Source: Brachypterus glaber (taxonomy: Eukaryota > Arthropoda > Insecta > Coleoptera > Kateretidae). From it: 64,000 bases of DNA. The stretch is from positions 107,360,893 through 107,424,892 of the forward strand of contig OY294044.1 of NCBI GenBank assembly GCA_958510825.1, read 5' to 3'. Below are positions 1 through 10,764 of the stretch, in pieces. Position numbers and translations under genes: made by a program. The notes beneath the pieces were generated by a model. It was not told the DNA's origin. It searched no databases and saw only the letters and a program-made list of their open reading frames with translations. The number at the start of each line of letters is the position of its first letter. The stretch's first letter is position 1.

Positions 1-85
1 AAAATTATTCCGTAAGCCTATGCTTCTGTGTTTATTTTCAACGTTGATGAGTCATAACTGAGTTTATTCCGATTACTGATTATAG
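1..85. repeat. Dispersed repeat, end fragment (family also at 55.2 and 57.6 kb)
   Basis: The first ~80 bases nearly match 55545-55620 and 58203-58280, sharing the stretch around CGTAAGCCTATG and CAACGTTGATGAGTCA. The copy runs off the left edge, so only its end is visible. The rest of 86-560 shows nothing recognisable beyond AT-rich sequence. Confidence 0.75.
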
Positions 86-599
86 ATCTAGTTCCGGAAA
101 CAAATCACGGCAGGCCTTAAATACTTTTATCCAATACCTTCACAGAAACACTTGTTTTGCGCACTATTTTAAATGCTAAAAGCGAGTTTTTTCCACTAGT
201 GACTAAAAATTTTTTCACCCACTCTTTTACGTACAGCTTTTGATCTCACCCAAAATTAGTTACATACCCTATTAATTAGGTATTATAACCATTCTATAAA
301 TAGAAGCACGTTAACTAAACCATAAAAATTAAAGATAACCCCAAATTATTCTTTAGCTTTTGAATAAAATACTGTTTTTATTAAAAATTCTGTCATCACC
401 GCGTCCATTTTGACGTTTGTAAGAAATGTAAAACTAGCAATTGTGTATTTTTAATAGGCATACTAAGGCCATGGCTACCTATTATTTTAGTATTGAGAAA
501 ACTTAATCTTAATATTTTTGACATAATTTTTCGCAAAATTATAGATTTTTATTTAAAAATAAAAGGTGTTGGATAAAATTAAATTCTCATTAAGTGATT

Positions 600-1047
600 T
601 TATCTCGAAAACGTTACGCCGCGTTACAGGGGGGGGGTGTCAGTAAAAATGTTACGTAACACTTAAAAAATTATAAACTTAAAAAAAATATTTTGGATCA
701 CGTTTTTAACAATGATGTAGGCTTAAAGAGACGGATTCCTTGCAAATTTTATTGCACACGGCGTGGTTAACAGCTAAATCCTCTAAACAAAAACAGTTAG
801 AGATGGAAAAGCATAGCCAATAACCGGTTTTCGGTTAACCGGTTTCGGAAATTACATCAGACCGGTTTTGGGTTAAAATACGGAAGCAATAACCGGTTAA
901 AAACCGGTTTAAACCATGAAGCAAAATTTCCTTTCATTTATTTTTATTTTTTGTAAAATGTTACGTAACAAATGTTACGCCGCGTTACATGGGGGGTGGG
1001 GGTAAAAAATGGCCAAATTTTGAGTTACGTAATACTTGAACGCTCCC
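600..1047. mobile_element. Harbinger-like MITE relic with an AACCGGTT-rich insert
   Basis: The right end reads TTACGTAATACTTGAACG then CTCCC followed by TAA, matching the end of the small MITE at 23109-23250. GTTACGCCGCGTTACA next to a G-run occurs twice (about 615 and 974). Positions 819-916 carry repeated and inverted AACCGGTTT motifs, which look like a second short element nested inside. No clean left end was found, so boundaries are approximate. Confidence 0.5.
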
Positions 1048-1265
1048 TAAGATGTTTATTAGGATAAAAAAGTCAGTACCGTAGAGTTTATGATGTAGTT
1101 AATTTCACTTTGTTCACGTGTTTTAATCAAATTAGACCGCCTTTATTTATATAAAAAGCAATTTAACAAAATGTAACTAAAAAAAATAACATATATGGTT
1201 TTAACAACTAAAATTGGCGAATTCCCGAAATTGTGTATGGTTACTATTATATTCCCTAACAGCTA

Positions 1266-1499
1266 TTAATAGTCTATTGGCATATAGTTTATTATTTTTA
1301 GGAATTTTATACTTAAACCATACTGGCGCAAATTATGGTGAAGGGATTCTACAGCTTGCTTACTGTAGAAACCCAGAACAAATTGATCCTCTTCACAAAA
1401 TTGTTGAATGTGATAAAAAACCGCGTGTACTTTAGGTGTTACAGGTATATTTAAACTCAAGTAACTTTCTCTGAATTCAGAAATACTTTTTACAAACAT
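1266..1499 (-). pseudogene. Relic of a mobile-element-type protein (TPKxHxxxxHIxxFC motif)
   Basis: The 77-residue minus-strand reading frame contains VTPKVHAVFYHIQQFC followed by LGFYSKQAVESLHHN. I recognise this pattern, TPK-x-H, a downstream H-I/V-x-x-FC, then LG-x-x-S-x-Q-x-x-ES-x-H, from uncharacterised transposon-associated proteins of arthropods and cnidarians; I cannot name the family precisely. Stops lie immediately upstream of the methionine and nothing recognisable continues after the frame, so this is a fragment, not a gene. The overlapping plus-strand 73-residue frame is probably its shadow. Confidence 0.45.
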
Positions 1500-1771
1500 T
1501 TATCAAAAAGCAATCATATAGCCCAATATATCATATAATATCACTGCTTTTGTGCTCATATGATATAGTTACGCCGTTTATTTATATATTATATTTTAAT
1601 CACGGAGATAAAAAAGCATTTTAGACATGAAGGGAAAAAAAGCAGTTTATTATACAAATTATGAAGAAAACCATTCAAGCACATATCACAAAGTCAAAAA
1701 CTGCGTTTTGAAATTCACCTCCTCATTTATTGGCTCTTGTGAAACCCTAAATATATCCAACAAAATATTCT

Positions 1772-1960
1772 TCGACAAAATATCACATCTCTCCTAGATG
1801 CGCCAAACTACCACGCAAAAATTTTCTATGCAACAGAGTATACATGTGGAACAGTTTAAGTGTTGTAACTGTGACGTCTAGAACTGTAAACCAGTTTAAA
1901 AATAACTTGGACAGGGATATTAAAATAATAAGGAACCAATGGGTGCACTTTCCTCAATAA
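1772..1960 (+). pseudogene. LINE ORF2 C-terminal relic
   Basis: One frame reads through CAKLPRKNFLCNRVYMWNSL and VNQFKNNLDRDI to a TAA stop. It aligns by eye with the C-terminus of the LINE at 12861-13061 (HFLSNRVFYTWNSLPV, SINSFKNGLDIF). This tail follows the reverse transcriptase domain in CR1/Jockey-type ORF2 proteins. Everything upstream is lost, so the copy is strongly 5'-truncated, as is usual for LINE insertions. The probable 3' UTR continues to the AAT tract at 2142-2210. Confidence 0.75.
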
Positions 1961-2139
1961 CTATTTAGTCTGTGATCTATAACCGTGATTATTTATTTAT
2001 TTATTTATATTTAAACTCTAGTAATTTTATTTTTATAATTAAGCTAATTTTTGTGATATATATTTTTTTGTGATGTAACTTGTGCTTGTGCTTAGATTTT
2101 TTTATACTCAGTTTCATCGGCTTTAGCCGCTCACTGTTT

Positions 2140-2141
<2 letters not shown>

Positions 2142-2210
<69 letters not shown>
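2142..2210. repeat. (AAT)n microsatellite at a LINE/SINE junction
   Basis: About 23 uninterrupted AAT units. The tract lies where the 3' end of the plus-strand LINE relic meets the 3' end of the minus-strand SINE, so it probably grew from one of their tails. Confidence 0.95.
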
Positions 2211-2211
<1 letters not shown>

Positions 2212-2465
2212 TACATTACATGCTTGTTTAACATCGTACTATTCTACTTAATTAAGCATCCCCTAAGTCCAGGACTTGTGTGGCTAGTAGTAGAGGGAAC
2301 CACCGGCTTTTTATAGAGAGTGACCGCTTCACTTACTCCTTCACCAAATTTCAATTATTAATTAACTGAAAAAGACAAATCGGCGCCAATGAGAATCGAA
2401 CTAACGCTAGTTGGCTAGTAGACTTGTCATGTACAGACGCGGTAGACCACTACACCAATCCTCCC
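2211..2465 (-). mobile_element. tRNA-derived SINE, copy 1
   Basis: Read on the minus strand it starts GGGAGGATTGGTGTAG. It has an RNA polymerase III A box TGGTGTAGTGG (2447-2457) and a B box GTTCGATTCTC (2391-2401), followed by a tRNA-unrelated body. The same body occurs at 20668-20930 and, split, at 37965-38600. The head is tRNA-like but does not fold as a complete tRNA gene by eye. Confidence 0.85.
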
Positions 2466-2724
2466 ATAAATATACCACCAGGGACTGCACAGATTTGTGT
2501 TTAGGCATATTGCATGAGAGAGCATATGATAAAAACTGGATTTTTTTTCTTATTTATTTATTTATTTTTTAAATTTAGGAAACTAAAGTTTTATTTAAGC
2601 CTCCTTTTTAAGCGATAGTCTGGTACCTTTTCTTTTGGAAGTACACGGGGTATACTGGGTTATCTGTTTACACAAGCCAGACTAATGAAAATAAGGGAGT
2701 GGATAATATACACTAGGGTGCCCA

Positions 2725-4157
2725 GCAACGTCCTAATAACTCTTCTCTCTAGAATACGCATACCGTTAATACACGGTGTATTTGAAATAGGGTAGGAAAT
2801 TTTAACAGGTGATTCTACATGATAAAATATGACAAAAAGTTCCTATAAACATATGTCTAAAAATGCGTCATAAGGGAGCTACGCCCCTTTGAAATTGGCT
2901 AAAAAAATCGGTTTTTATTTAATAACTCAGGAACCCTTTGAGATATGTTAACGAAGTTTTGCACGTGAATTAATCCTAATAAGGCCCATCTTTGTATGTC
3001 ATTTTCACGTACTTATTTAAACCAGGGGTGTGCGAAACGGGGGGGCCTTATTAGTTTTTTGTCCCAAAACTTTTTTCTGTCTAACTTTTTTGCAATTTTA
3101 ATTTTGAAATATGATTCCTCAGGTCAAAATACATAAAAAAGGTACTCTTGTTCTAATATTGTAGGATTAACCGTTTTCGAGAAAAGTTCATTTGAAGGTG
3201 AAATTCCACGGTTCGAGGACGAAAAATTAAATACTAAAATGTTGAAAACCAAAATTTTAATGATGCAGGGCGAATGTACATTAAAAACTAAGAAAAAAAC
3301 CTCATATACAGGTACTTCCAAAAATCAATCCTAATGGAGCTATGGTCTCCTAAATATGCACCACTTTTAAAGGGCTATGGTAGCTTTAAAAGCGTTTTTT
3401 CGACCTACATGTATGGAAACTTTTTTTCTTAGTTTTTGATGTAGAATAACATTGCATCATTAAAATTTTGGTTTTCGACATTTTAGTATTTAATTTTTCG
3501 TCCTCGAACCGTGAAATTTCACCTTCAAATGAACTTTTCTCGAAAACGGTTAATCCTACAGTATTAGAACAAGAGTACCTTTTTTATGTATTTTGACCCG
3601 AGGAATCATATTTCAAAAATAAAATTGCAAAAAAGTTACACAGAAAAAAGTTTGGGACAAAAAACTGATAAGGCCCCCCCGTTTCGCACACCCCTGGTTT
3701 AAATAAGTACGTGAAAATGACATACAAAGATGGGCCTTATTAGGATTAATTCACGTGCAAAACCTTGTTAACATATCTCAAAGGGTTCCTGAGTTATTAA
3801 ATAAAAACCGATTTTTTTAGCCAATTTCAAAGGGGCGTAGCTCCCTTATGACGCATTTTTAGACATATGTTTATAGGAAATTTTTGTCATATTTTATTAT
3901 GTAGAATCACCTGTTAAAATTTCCTACCCTATTTCAAATACACCCTGTATAAAGTATCGTCAACATCTCGGTTTGTTTGTAAACAAATAGTAGGTATATT
4001 CAGACCTGAACAATAACAATTACCAGCAAATGGTATTGTTGTCTCTGTTAGAACAAAGCTGTGCGAGTAAGACAGACAAATGTATATGTTGGCTACGTTT
4101 TTGTCAGTTTTTACAAATGAAATGCCTATTCTAGAGAGAAGAGTTATTAGTTCGTTG
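2725..4157. mobile_element. TIR element (AACTAATAACTCTTC family) split by a foldback
   Basis: The ends are inverted copies of CTAATAACTCTTCTCTCTAG (about 2731 and 4135). An uninterrupted copy lies in reverse orientation at 35267-35521. Comparison shows that 2772-3947 was inserted into this element after it arrived. Confidence 0.8.
2772..3947. mobile_element. Foldback element F1, copy 1 (CACGGTG/CACCCTG ends)
   Basis: An almost perfect palindrome with arms of nearly 600 bp meeting near 3360. It begins CACGGTGTATTTGAAATAG, ends with CTATTTCAAATACACCCTG, and is flanked by TA on both sides. Further copies are at 15553-16715 and 50867-52051, with a diverged relative at 58784-59540. There is no transposase; the short reading frames in the arms are mirror images and not genes. 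Confidence 0.9.
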
Positions 4158-6400
4158 GTGCCCAGGACCTACGGAATTGTTTGGGTCCCAAAATTGTTCC
4201 TATATGTGAAAAAACAACCCTGATTTTTTTTTAGTTTTTTTTTTTTAATATTTAGAATGAAAAGGTCCCGCCCGGCGCTTTTTTAAATAGAAAATCATGT
4301 GAAGGGTTTTTGTTTTTTTAAGGATATAAAAACTTTGATATTAAAGTTTATGGAACAAAAAAGTTTTTCTTCATAATAAAGGAATATTATCAATTTTTTT
4401 GCCCCTCTACAAAATTAAAGGGATTTTTTATGGGGTAAAAATGATAAAAATTGACACATGAGGTTAATAAAAGCTAGCAAAAAATGCACTTAGAATTTTT
4501 TCCAAAGAGTCCTTTTTTTCTAGGATATTCTTCAATATGTCCGAATGCAGGGTTTATATTTACTTTTTTTAAAAAAAGTACAGGGTGTCCAAAAAATAAT
4601 TAAATATCTCAATAAAAGTTAAAAAATACATTAAATTGCAATAAAACATCAATTTTGTAGCAAATAAATAAAAAATGTAGTATGTTATATTACGTAATAA
4701 AACACATTATAAAAAGTTTTTTTTTTCAAAAAAAGTTTAGGAGGGGTCATGCCCCCCCCCCCCCCAGCGAGATATTAGCATACAAATACCTTCAAACTTG
4801 TATTTTTGGTGAAAGCGCAATTATTTTCGTTATGGATGCCCCCCCCTTAAAATAAAATAAATCCGCCCCTGACGATACGCGTAACCCAAAAAAAAAAACA
4901 ACCACAAAAACATTTGTTGATATCTCACAAAGCACCGTTTATAACATTTATTATCCTTCTCAGTCTCAAAACTAAAACACACTGAGTAAATCTGTACAAT
5001 TTAAGTCTTTTAAACAAAATGTATTAGCTTATATTTGTGTTTATCATGAAAACAGCAGTTCAGCCACCTCGATTAACGATATTTTAATCGGTGGCGCCAT
5101 CTAGCGGAAATGATTGATTTAAATCCAGACCAGTAATATTTAGTTTACGGGTCTAGACCTGTAATCACGTACTTCCCGACCTTTATTAACACATGTAATG
5201 TACCATCACGGCCATTAAATCCAGCTACCGAAAAGAGCCTTGCGGAATCTAATATTTAAAATTATAGTTGCGTAGAACGTGACATGTGAGTTCTTCTTCT
5301 TCTTCCTTTATTTTGGCCTTTTCTCAGTGAGATAATTAGCCAGATCCCTCTTAGTTACTCAATTCACCAAGAGTGGTTCTTGTCTGGCTTTTCGCCATGC
5401 CCACTCCTGTTTTAAATATATAAAATTTCCAGTCTTCTGTAAGACCTTTTCTTTTTCTTTTCCTTCTTTCCTTTTCGTGTTTACTGTTGGTTGTGTTAGC
5501 TGTTGCCAAGGCAGTTTTTTCTAATTTGTAATTATATTTGCGTATGCGCTAGCATATAAAAAATTTTGTACGTATAAAAACTTCTTCACGTGTTAGTTGC
5601 TTCCAAATCAAAATTTATCAGCATTATAAATGATTAAAAAACATAAAATTCCCTTCTTACTCCAATATAATCACATGTTCGTCATTTTACTGCACATCTT
5701 CCATACAATCACTATAAAATATATAAAATCGATTCTGGGGCATATCTAAGATAGCAAATAAATAAATAAATAACTAATACTAAAAGACTTGATGCTAGAA
5801 AATTAAACGCGTTTAACGTATTACTAATTCCTGCCAAAAGCACATATTACTCGTTTCACGGATGAAAAGCAACTGAACATGTGAGTTATTTGTCATTTTT
5901 AAAAAGTAGGGTTAGACATGCTGTCATTCTGATATAACTATATTTCATTTTTATTATTGTGATATATTAATTTAAATATAGTCACACAGGAAATAAATAT
6001 ATTTCGACAGGAAATATATATTTAATTAGCGCACATGCGCAGAAGGTAAAACCCTTCTTCTCTATGGCTACAAGCAACATGTCGAACTGGTAATATGATT
6101 TGTGATAAATGTTAAATATAAGTGTTAACAAAGTATTATGTGTTATTAATGAACTGTAGGATACCACAATTATTATCAAAATACAAATATAAATAGTAAC
6201 GATAGTCCTGAGGTTAGTTTAAGTTTTAAAGAATGGCCAAATCAAACTTACAGTGTTATAAGAAATTCATAATAATAATAATGTAAAGATAAAAAATTGT
6301 GCTTTGTGTTAATGTTTATTAATTAACTGCAGTGCAGTGCACAAACTGTCTAGTTAAAATTTAGGAAATAATGTAATGTATGGTATTTTAATTTGTATAT
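4158..6400. other. AT-rich stretch with repeat fragments, no gene seen
   Basis: A lone TACAGGGTGTCC end at about 4579 suggests a foldback remnant. A poly-C run (4751-4765) is followed by ATCCGCCCCTGAC (4860-4873), which recurs inverted near 48853. CTTCTTCTTCTTCC lies near 5294. AAAT/AATA tails at 5756-5775 and 6408-6426 look like LINE 3' ends, but no coding sequence precedes them. No convincing exon was seen. Confidence 0.6.
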
Positions 6401-6404
6401 TTTT

Positions 6405-6590
6405 CTACAATAAATAAATAAATAAATGGTGGTAGAAGCTGGTCTGTGCAGTGGAACATTTTGGACGGCCCGAACCTTCTTTCCGATTTATTACACCTCG
6501 TTCTTCTATTCTTTTTCGCGCGGCAAACCGTATACTAAAATTATCATTTAGGCTTACTGTTAGAATTGCTTTTTTTAATTCGCTTGGCAT
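6405..6590 (-). pseudogene. Possible Tc1/mariner-type transposase DNA-binding fragment
   Basis: The minus-strand frame starts MPSELKKAILTVSLND and continues to RIEERGVINRKEGSGRPKCS. The order of a helix-rich start, K/R-R-I/F-E-E-x-G, then a basic GSGRP linker is typical of the paired-like helix-turn-helix region of Tc1/mariner transposases. The middle helices appear deleted and no DDE catalytic domain follows. The call is based on motif resemblance only; a chance match is possible. Confidence 0.4.
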
Positions 6591-6653
6591 TATTAAAAAA
6601 ATATGTAAATTTAATTATTTGTCAATTTGACATTTCTTGTCAAAATTTAAAAT

Positions 6654-7437
6654 TTACCCAGGTAGCAAAATAACATGACATTCACGTGAAAGCCACGTTA
6701 ATATGTGACATGTGATGTTAAGATTGTAGTCTCATTTAACAAGAATGTAGCATGGTGGGGATGTCCTAAGTCCGCCCCTAATAACATCACAAAATGACAT
6801 CCCGAAAATAACGTGTTTGTGACATGATAAATCCACATTCCTGTAATATCTAATATCTTATGGATGCCGTTACTGTTACTTTAATATTTAAATAATATCC
6901 TAGGATATTAGCTTTTTCTAAATTAAAACCATTAAAAACGTATAACCCTATAAAAAAATCGGATTTAAAATCAATCAGTAATTGAAACAATCACAGATTG
7001 AAACAGATAGATTCTAAATACGAAATTGCAGATTAAGCGAAGAATATATTCCTTTAATCCGTGTCCGTGGTCTTGAGAAGCCCGGCAGAGCCCCCTATCC
7101 ATTGGAAATCGTATAATGTGTATACAATTTCCTTATAATAATTTACTCTATCAACATCATCTTATATCGATTTTTTTGCTTCGAACGTCGGTGAGAAGCA
7201 AAATAACATGACATTCACGTAAAAGCCACGTTAATATGTGACATGCGATATATTCACAGCGTTGTTAATTATTTGTTATTAAATAACATGTTTGTCACGT
7301 CACACGTGTTACGTTGCAAATGTGATGTTAAATAGATGTTATTTTTCAATATTATGTGATGATATGATATAGTTTAAAAATACACCCAAAAGTGATGTTA
7401 ATTTCTTGTAACATAACATCCCTTGCTACCTGGGTAA
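6654..7437. mobile_element. Non-autonomous TIR element, TTACCCAGGTAGCA ends
   Basis: The first 14 bases TTACCCAGGTAGCA are exactly inverted at the right end (7424-7437). A roughly 50-bp subterminal block (ACATGACATTCACGT, then CCACGTTAATATGTGACATG) at 6673-6715 is repeated in direct orientation at about 7206-7250. The motif GTGATGTTA recurs many times. There is no coding capacity. A TA target duplication would fit the flanks but is not proven. Confidence 0.8.
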
Positions 7438-7582
7438 GTATTACAGATGTCTGTAAAATTTTAAAGTTGGTTTTAATATGTATAATTTTTGGGTGTAGCT
7501 GAATTTATTGGCCGCGATGGTATGTATTACATATACAGTTGCGAATAAAATCTTTTCATATTTTCTATTCTAGTTCACTCAC

Positions 7583-7781
7583 CAGCACCCGGGCTCCTGT
7601 GAGATCAATTTTCATGGCAATTTCCTCGCGCGTGTAAATATCTGAACTTTTTGCGTTTCCTGGAAAACAAGTTCCAGTTCCTTGAGCTGGGCCGAAGTAA
7701 ACGTCGTTCGTATTCTGCATTGTTTTAGTTTTTCCGCCAAAACACCGTCGTGACCTGGGTATACTTTGTATGGGATCCCAC
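7583..7781 (-). pseudogene. Decayed Phox2-type paired-class homeobox exon
   Basis: After a clean acceptor (TTTTTTCCAG) the exon encodes [20 protein letters not shown], then [20 protein letters not shown]. This is the start of a paired-like homeodomain very close to Phox2-type proteins. A 2-base insertion at the position of the expected HYP residues breaks the frame. The next frame resumes with [18 protein letters not shown] and ends at a GTGAGT donor at homeodomain position 46/47, the classical intron site of this class. The exon is 199 nt; removing 2 nt gives 197, which restores the phase expected at both ends. Conserved residues are also changed (RR to CR, LTEARVQ to LTGARVL). Because both splice sites are retained, this is a genomic duplicate or dying gene, not a processed copy. 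The following exon (VWFQNRRAKF) was not seen at lower coordinates. Confidence 0.85.
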
Positions 7782-7799
7782 CTGGAAAAAATGGGCATT

Positions 7800-8190
7800 A
7801 AATAATCATTAATTTTTTATTTTAGAACGCTAATTTTTATATTAAAATGTAGACATTTTTTACTACGACCTAATTAGTAGTTAGTGCCTATTTCCCACTC
7901 GTTGCCTATGGCAACGGTTGGAAAGTGACAATCAGCTGATTTCACATATCTGCTGTCAGAAAATTAGTAAACGTCAAACACATAACCTCAAATTAACAAA
8001 CTAATTTTAAGATAATTTTTGCGTTTTTTTTTAGTTTAGGTGTTTGTAGAAAAAAATAGTATACGCACGTCGACGCAAACCATTTCAGCTCGTAAAAAAG
8101 CACTCTTGTGCACTTAAAAGTAGGTTCCCGTACTCGGTGCGTAATTTACTATTACTTTCTCATAAAATAAAGTATTGTGATAAAAAAAAA
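7800..8190. other. No gene seen
   Basis: The sequence upstream of the homeobox relic on its strand shows no exon, repeat family or hairpin that I recognise. Confidence 0.5.
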
Positions 8191-8199
8191 GAAAATCAA

Positions 8200-8900
8200 T
8201 TTTTTTTTTGCTTAAATCATCTTATTTTTTCCTGAAACGTCAAGAAAAATCACATCAAGCTACAAAAAAAAATGTCTACCTGTCTGTCGGTCTGCCCGTC
8301 TGCCTGTCTGTCGGTCTGCCGGTCTGTCACTTTCTGTCACTGTATGTCACTGTCTGTTACTGTCTGTCACGGTCTGTCTGTATGCAAGATAATTTAAGAA
8401 CGCTTTAAGCTAGCGACTTGAAATTTGGTATGCAGATGTATTTTTATATCATCTTTTCTAGCCCACCCTTCCCTAAAATGTAAAAAAATGTTTTTGGACA
8501 TAACTTCTTTATAATTAAAAATAGAAGAAAATTTTAAAAATCACCTAAAAGGTAAAATACAACTACATAACACATGTTATTACTATTTTTCCAAGACCCC
8601 CCCCCCGTTTCCCTTAAAGGTAATAACTTGTTTCTGTACATAACTTTTTTAGTATTCCCAATAAAACAATTTAAAAACCACCTAAAAGGTAAAATAAAAT
8701 GAAAAAAAAATGTTATTATCAATTTTTCTATGATTCCCCTGCCCAAAATGTAATAAATTATTTCTGGCCATTATTTTTTTTTATAATAAAGTATTCTCGC
8801 TTATTCTAGATGGATTTTTTTCTATAAATTTTAATTAACTTTGTACCTATATGGGATGTGATATATCAATTTTCTTTTGGCAATTTAGTATCCACCACTG
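8200..8900. repeat. Dispersed noncoding element with GTCTGTC-rich tract
   Basis: It contains a degenerate GTCTGYCxGTCTG array (8275-8390), then AACGCTTTAAGCTAGCGACT and TTGAAATTTGG. The same order occurs at 43090-43180 and inverted at 47165-47250. Related starts with TTTTTTCCTGAAACGTC are at 8225 and 53150. A poly-C-containing imperfect repeat (8460-8760) follows. The 66-residue frame through the tract is low complexity, not a gene. Confidence 0.65.
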
Positions 8901-9690
8901 TGACAGGCCCTGAGCATGTTCCCTTAAAATTAAACACCCTATTTAACTTACTCTTAAAAATAATAATAATATTAAATTATTTCTAATTTTGCATCAAATC
9001 TATTTTAAATAATGAAATCTTACCTTACTTTCGCAAGAAACTAATTTTATTATCAATATTTTATCACACAAACCAAGAAAAAACAAACTTATCTGATTAC
9101 GTCTTGAGGAACACTGAATAAAACATATTTTGCTTTGTTGCTAGATGTACGTCTGTCGTGACAGCATACAAGCGCGGCGGTTCGAAGTATCACACCGGCA
9201 AACGCGCTCCACCGATTTGGCTTCACGATGAAATATTTCTCGGCACTCGAAATTTAAATAAGTTGAAAACTTTTCGTAAGGATGGGAAATTGAAGCATTT
9301 TTCTCGATGTTAGATCGTGGCTGGACGGCTTAAAGTGCATTTTAAGGTTATGTTTCTGATCGACTAATATCGATTCGGTTTTAATTGAATATTTTCAAAT
9401 GTAAGTTATTAATAGTGAATTAAAAGTTTTTTAACGTTAATTAAATACAAATTAATTATATTTTTGTGATTTTGTGAAGAATCTGAATCTAAATTGAATG
9501 CATTATTTAAGAAGATTTTGGACAAATCAATTCCATATACATATGTATCTAAAAGGTAACAATTTAACAATAAAATAATTTGTGTTTGTGCATGTATCTA
9601 CTTACCAATTTTATAAATATCCGCGCTAAATAAAAGCATGTAAAATTTGCATGCAAATTTGTGTATGCAAATTTCAAATTTGTGACCTAC
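8900..9690. other. No gene seen; one less AT-rich patch
   Basis: Positions 9140-9320 are less AT-rich than the surroundings and match no repeat elsewhere in the window. I could not find an open exon with splice sites there. The rest is AT-rich. Confidence 0.5.
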
Positions 9691-10287
9691 GTTACTGTGA
9701 CCGGCGTTACATTAAGTAATGTTTTTAAATTTCCCGGCTCTACCTAAACACATTAAATATTTTTTAAGGTTTAAAATGCTCAAGATTCTCTGCCGGCACT
9801 ATGGCATGAAGTTTTTAGGTTAATTAATAATAATAATAATTATTATTATTATATTTATTATTCTACTAATTAAGTAAGTACACCCTGTGACCGGTGTTAC
9901 AAGACAAAAACATACGCTAGGGAGGTTTTCGTAATGTTTTACTTAATTTTAACACGAATAAGTTAAAAACTTTCTTTGGGCATAAAAAACACCACAACAA
10001 CCATTGGCACAGTTCGATGTATGAGCGAAACTGATAAAACCGCCTCTAACCGTCATTTTTAAAGCGTATTTAGACCGTGACCGGTGTTACCTGTAGTTTC
10101 AGGGACAGACCCATAACGGGTTATAAAAAGTTATAAGGAGCAAATAGCATTCGATGAAAACTTTAAATAATTTAAAATATATTCTGAAACATATTATTTT
10201 TACAAAACATCAATTCCGATTAGGAATATTAAAACACAACAGCGCAAAAATGAAAATTGTTAGCTGGGGACACGTGACCGGCGTTAC
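9682..10287 (+). repeat. Cluster of GTGACCGGYGTTAC 14-mers
   Basis: GTGACCGGCGTTAC occurs at 9697 and 10274, and GTGACCGGTGTTAC at 9887 and 10077, giving spacings of 190, 190 and 197 bp. A degenerate copy, GTGACCTACGTTAC, is at 9682. The sequence between the motifs does not repeat. The motif is an imperfect palindrome (GTGAC-CGGY-GTTAC). Its role is unknown. Confidence 0.8.
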
Positions 10288-10421
10288 ATTTGTTTACGGA
10301 AACATAAAAAAAATATGTTATTACATGGTTACGGCTACAAAACATTTTTTTTTAGTTAGACACAAATGTCCTCTTACGAAAGAAGTACATGTACACTTAC
10401 TATTGTTGAATAATAGTATAT

Positions 10422-10552
10422 TATTTACCAAGTGAGAGAAGTTTAACATTTTTGACCTGCGTCAAATTGCGGGATGGGCGCGCTAGCGCGAAGCCCGCAA
10501 GACGCGGTCTAAAATGTTAAATCTTCACTCACGTGGAAAATATAGTATTTTT
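10422..10552. repeat. Long imperfect hairpin with GC-rich tip
   Basis: The arms GTTTAACATTTT and AAAATGTTAAA enclose GACCTGCGTC/GACGCGGTC, then TTGCGGG/CCCGCAA, then GCGCGCTAGCGCG. Pairing continues outward through AGTGAG and CTCACG. This is either a small palindromic element or a structured RNA; no A/B box or other mark decides between them. Confidence 0.7.
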
Positions 10553-10764
10553 TTTCACTACCAGTACAATTAATTAGCTATTTATTTATTTATTTTACAA
10601 AAATTTAATAAAAAGCTTTTAAATATAAAATATCACGCTGGCCGTTCGCGGCCATTAAAAAACAAATGAATAACTTGACATTTCTGGCAGAAATTTTCTG
10701 GTGATCTGCTGAAATTATTAAGTTAGAAAGTGCTTCCGTGTTAAGTATAATAAAATATATAAAA

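Noticed and set aside
2211..2465. tRNA gene
   Set aside because: A and B boxes are present, but the head is attached to a repeated non-tRNA body found three times, so it is a SINE.
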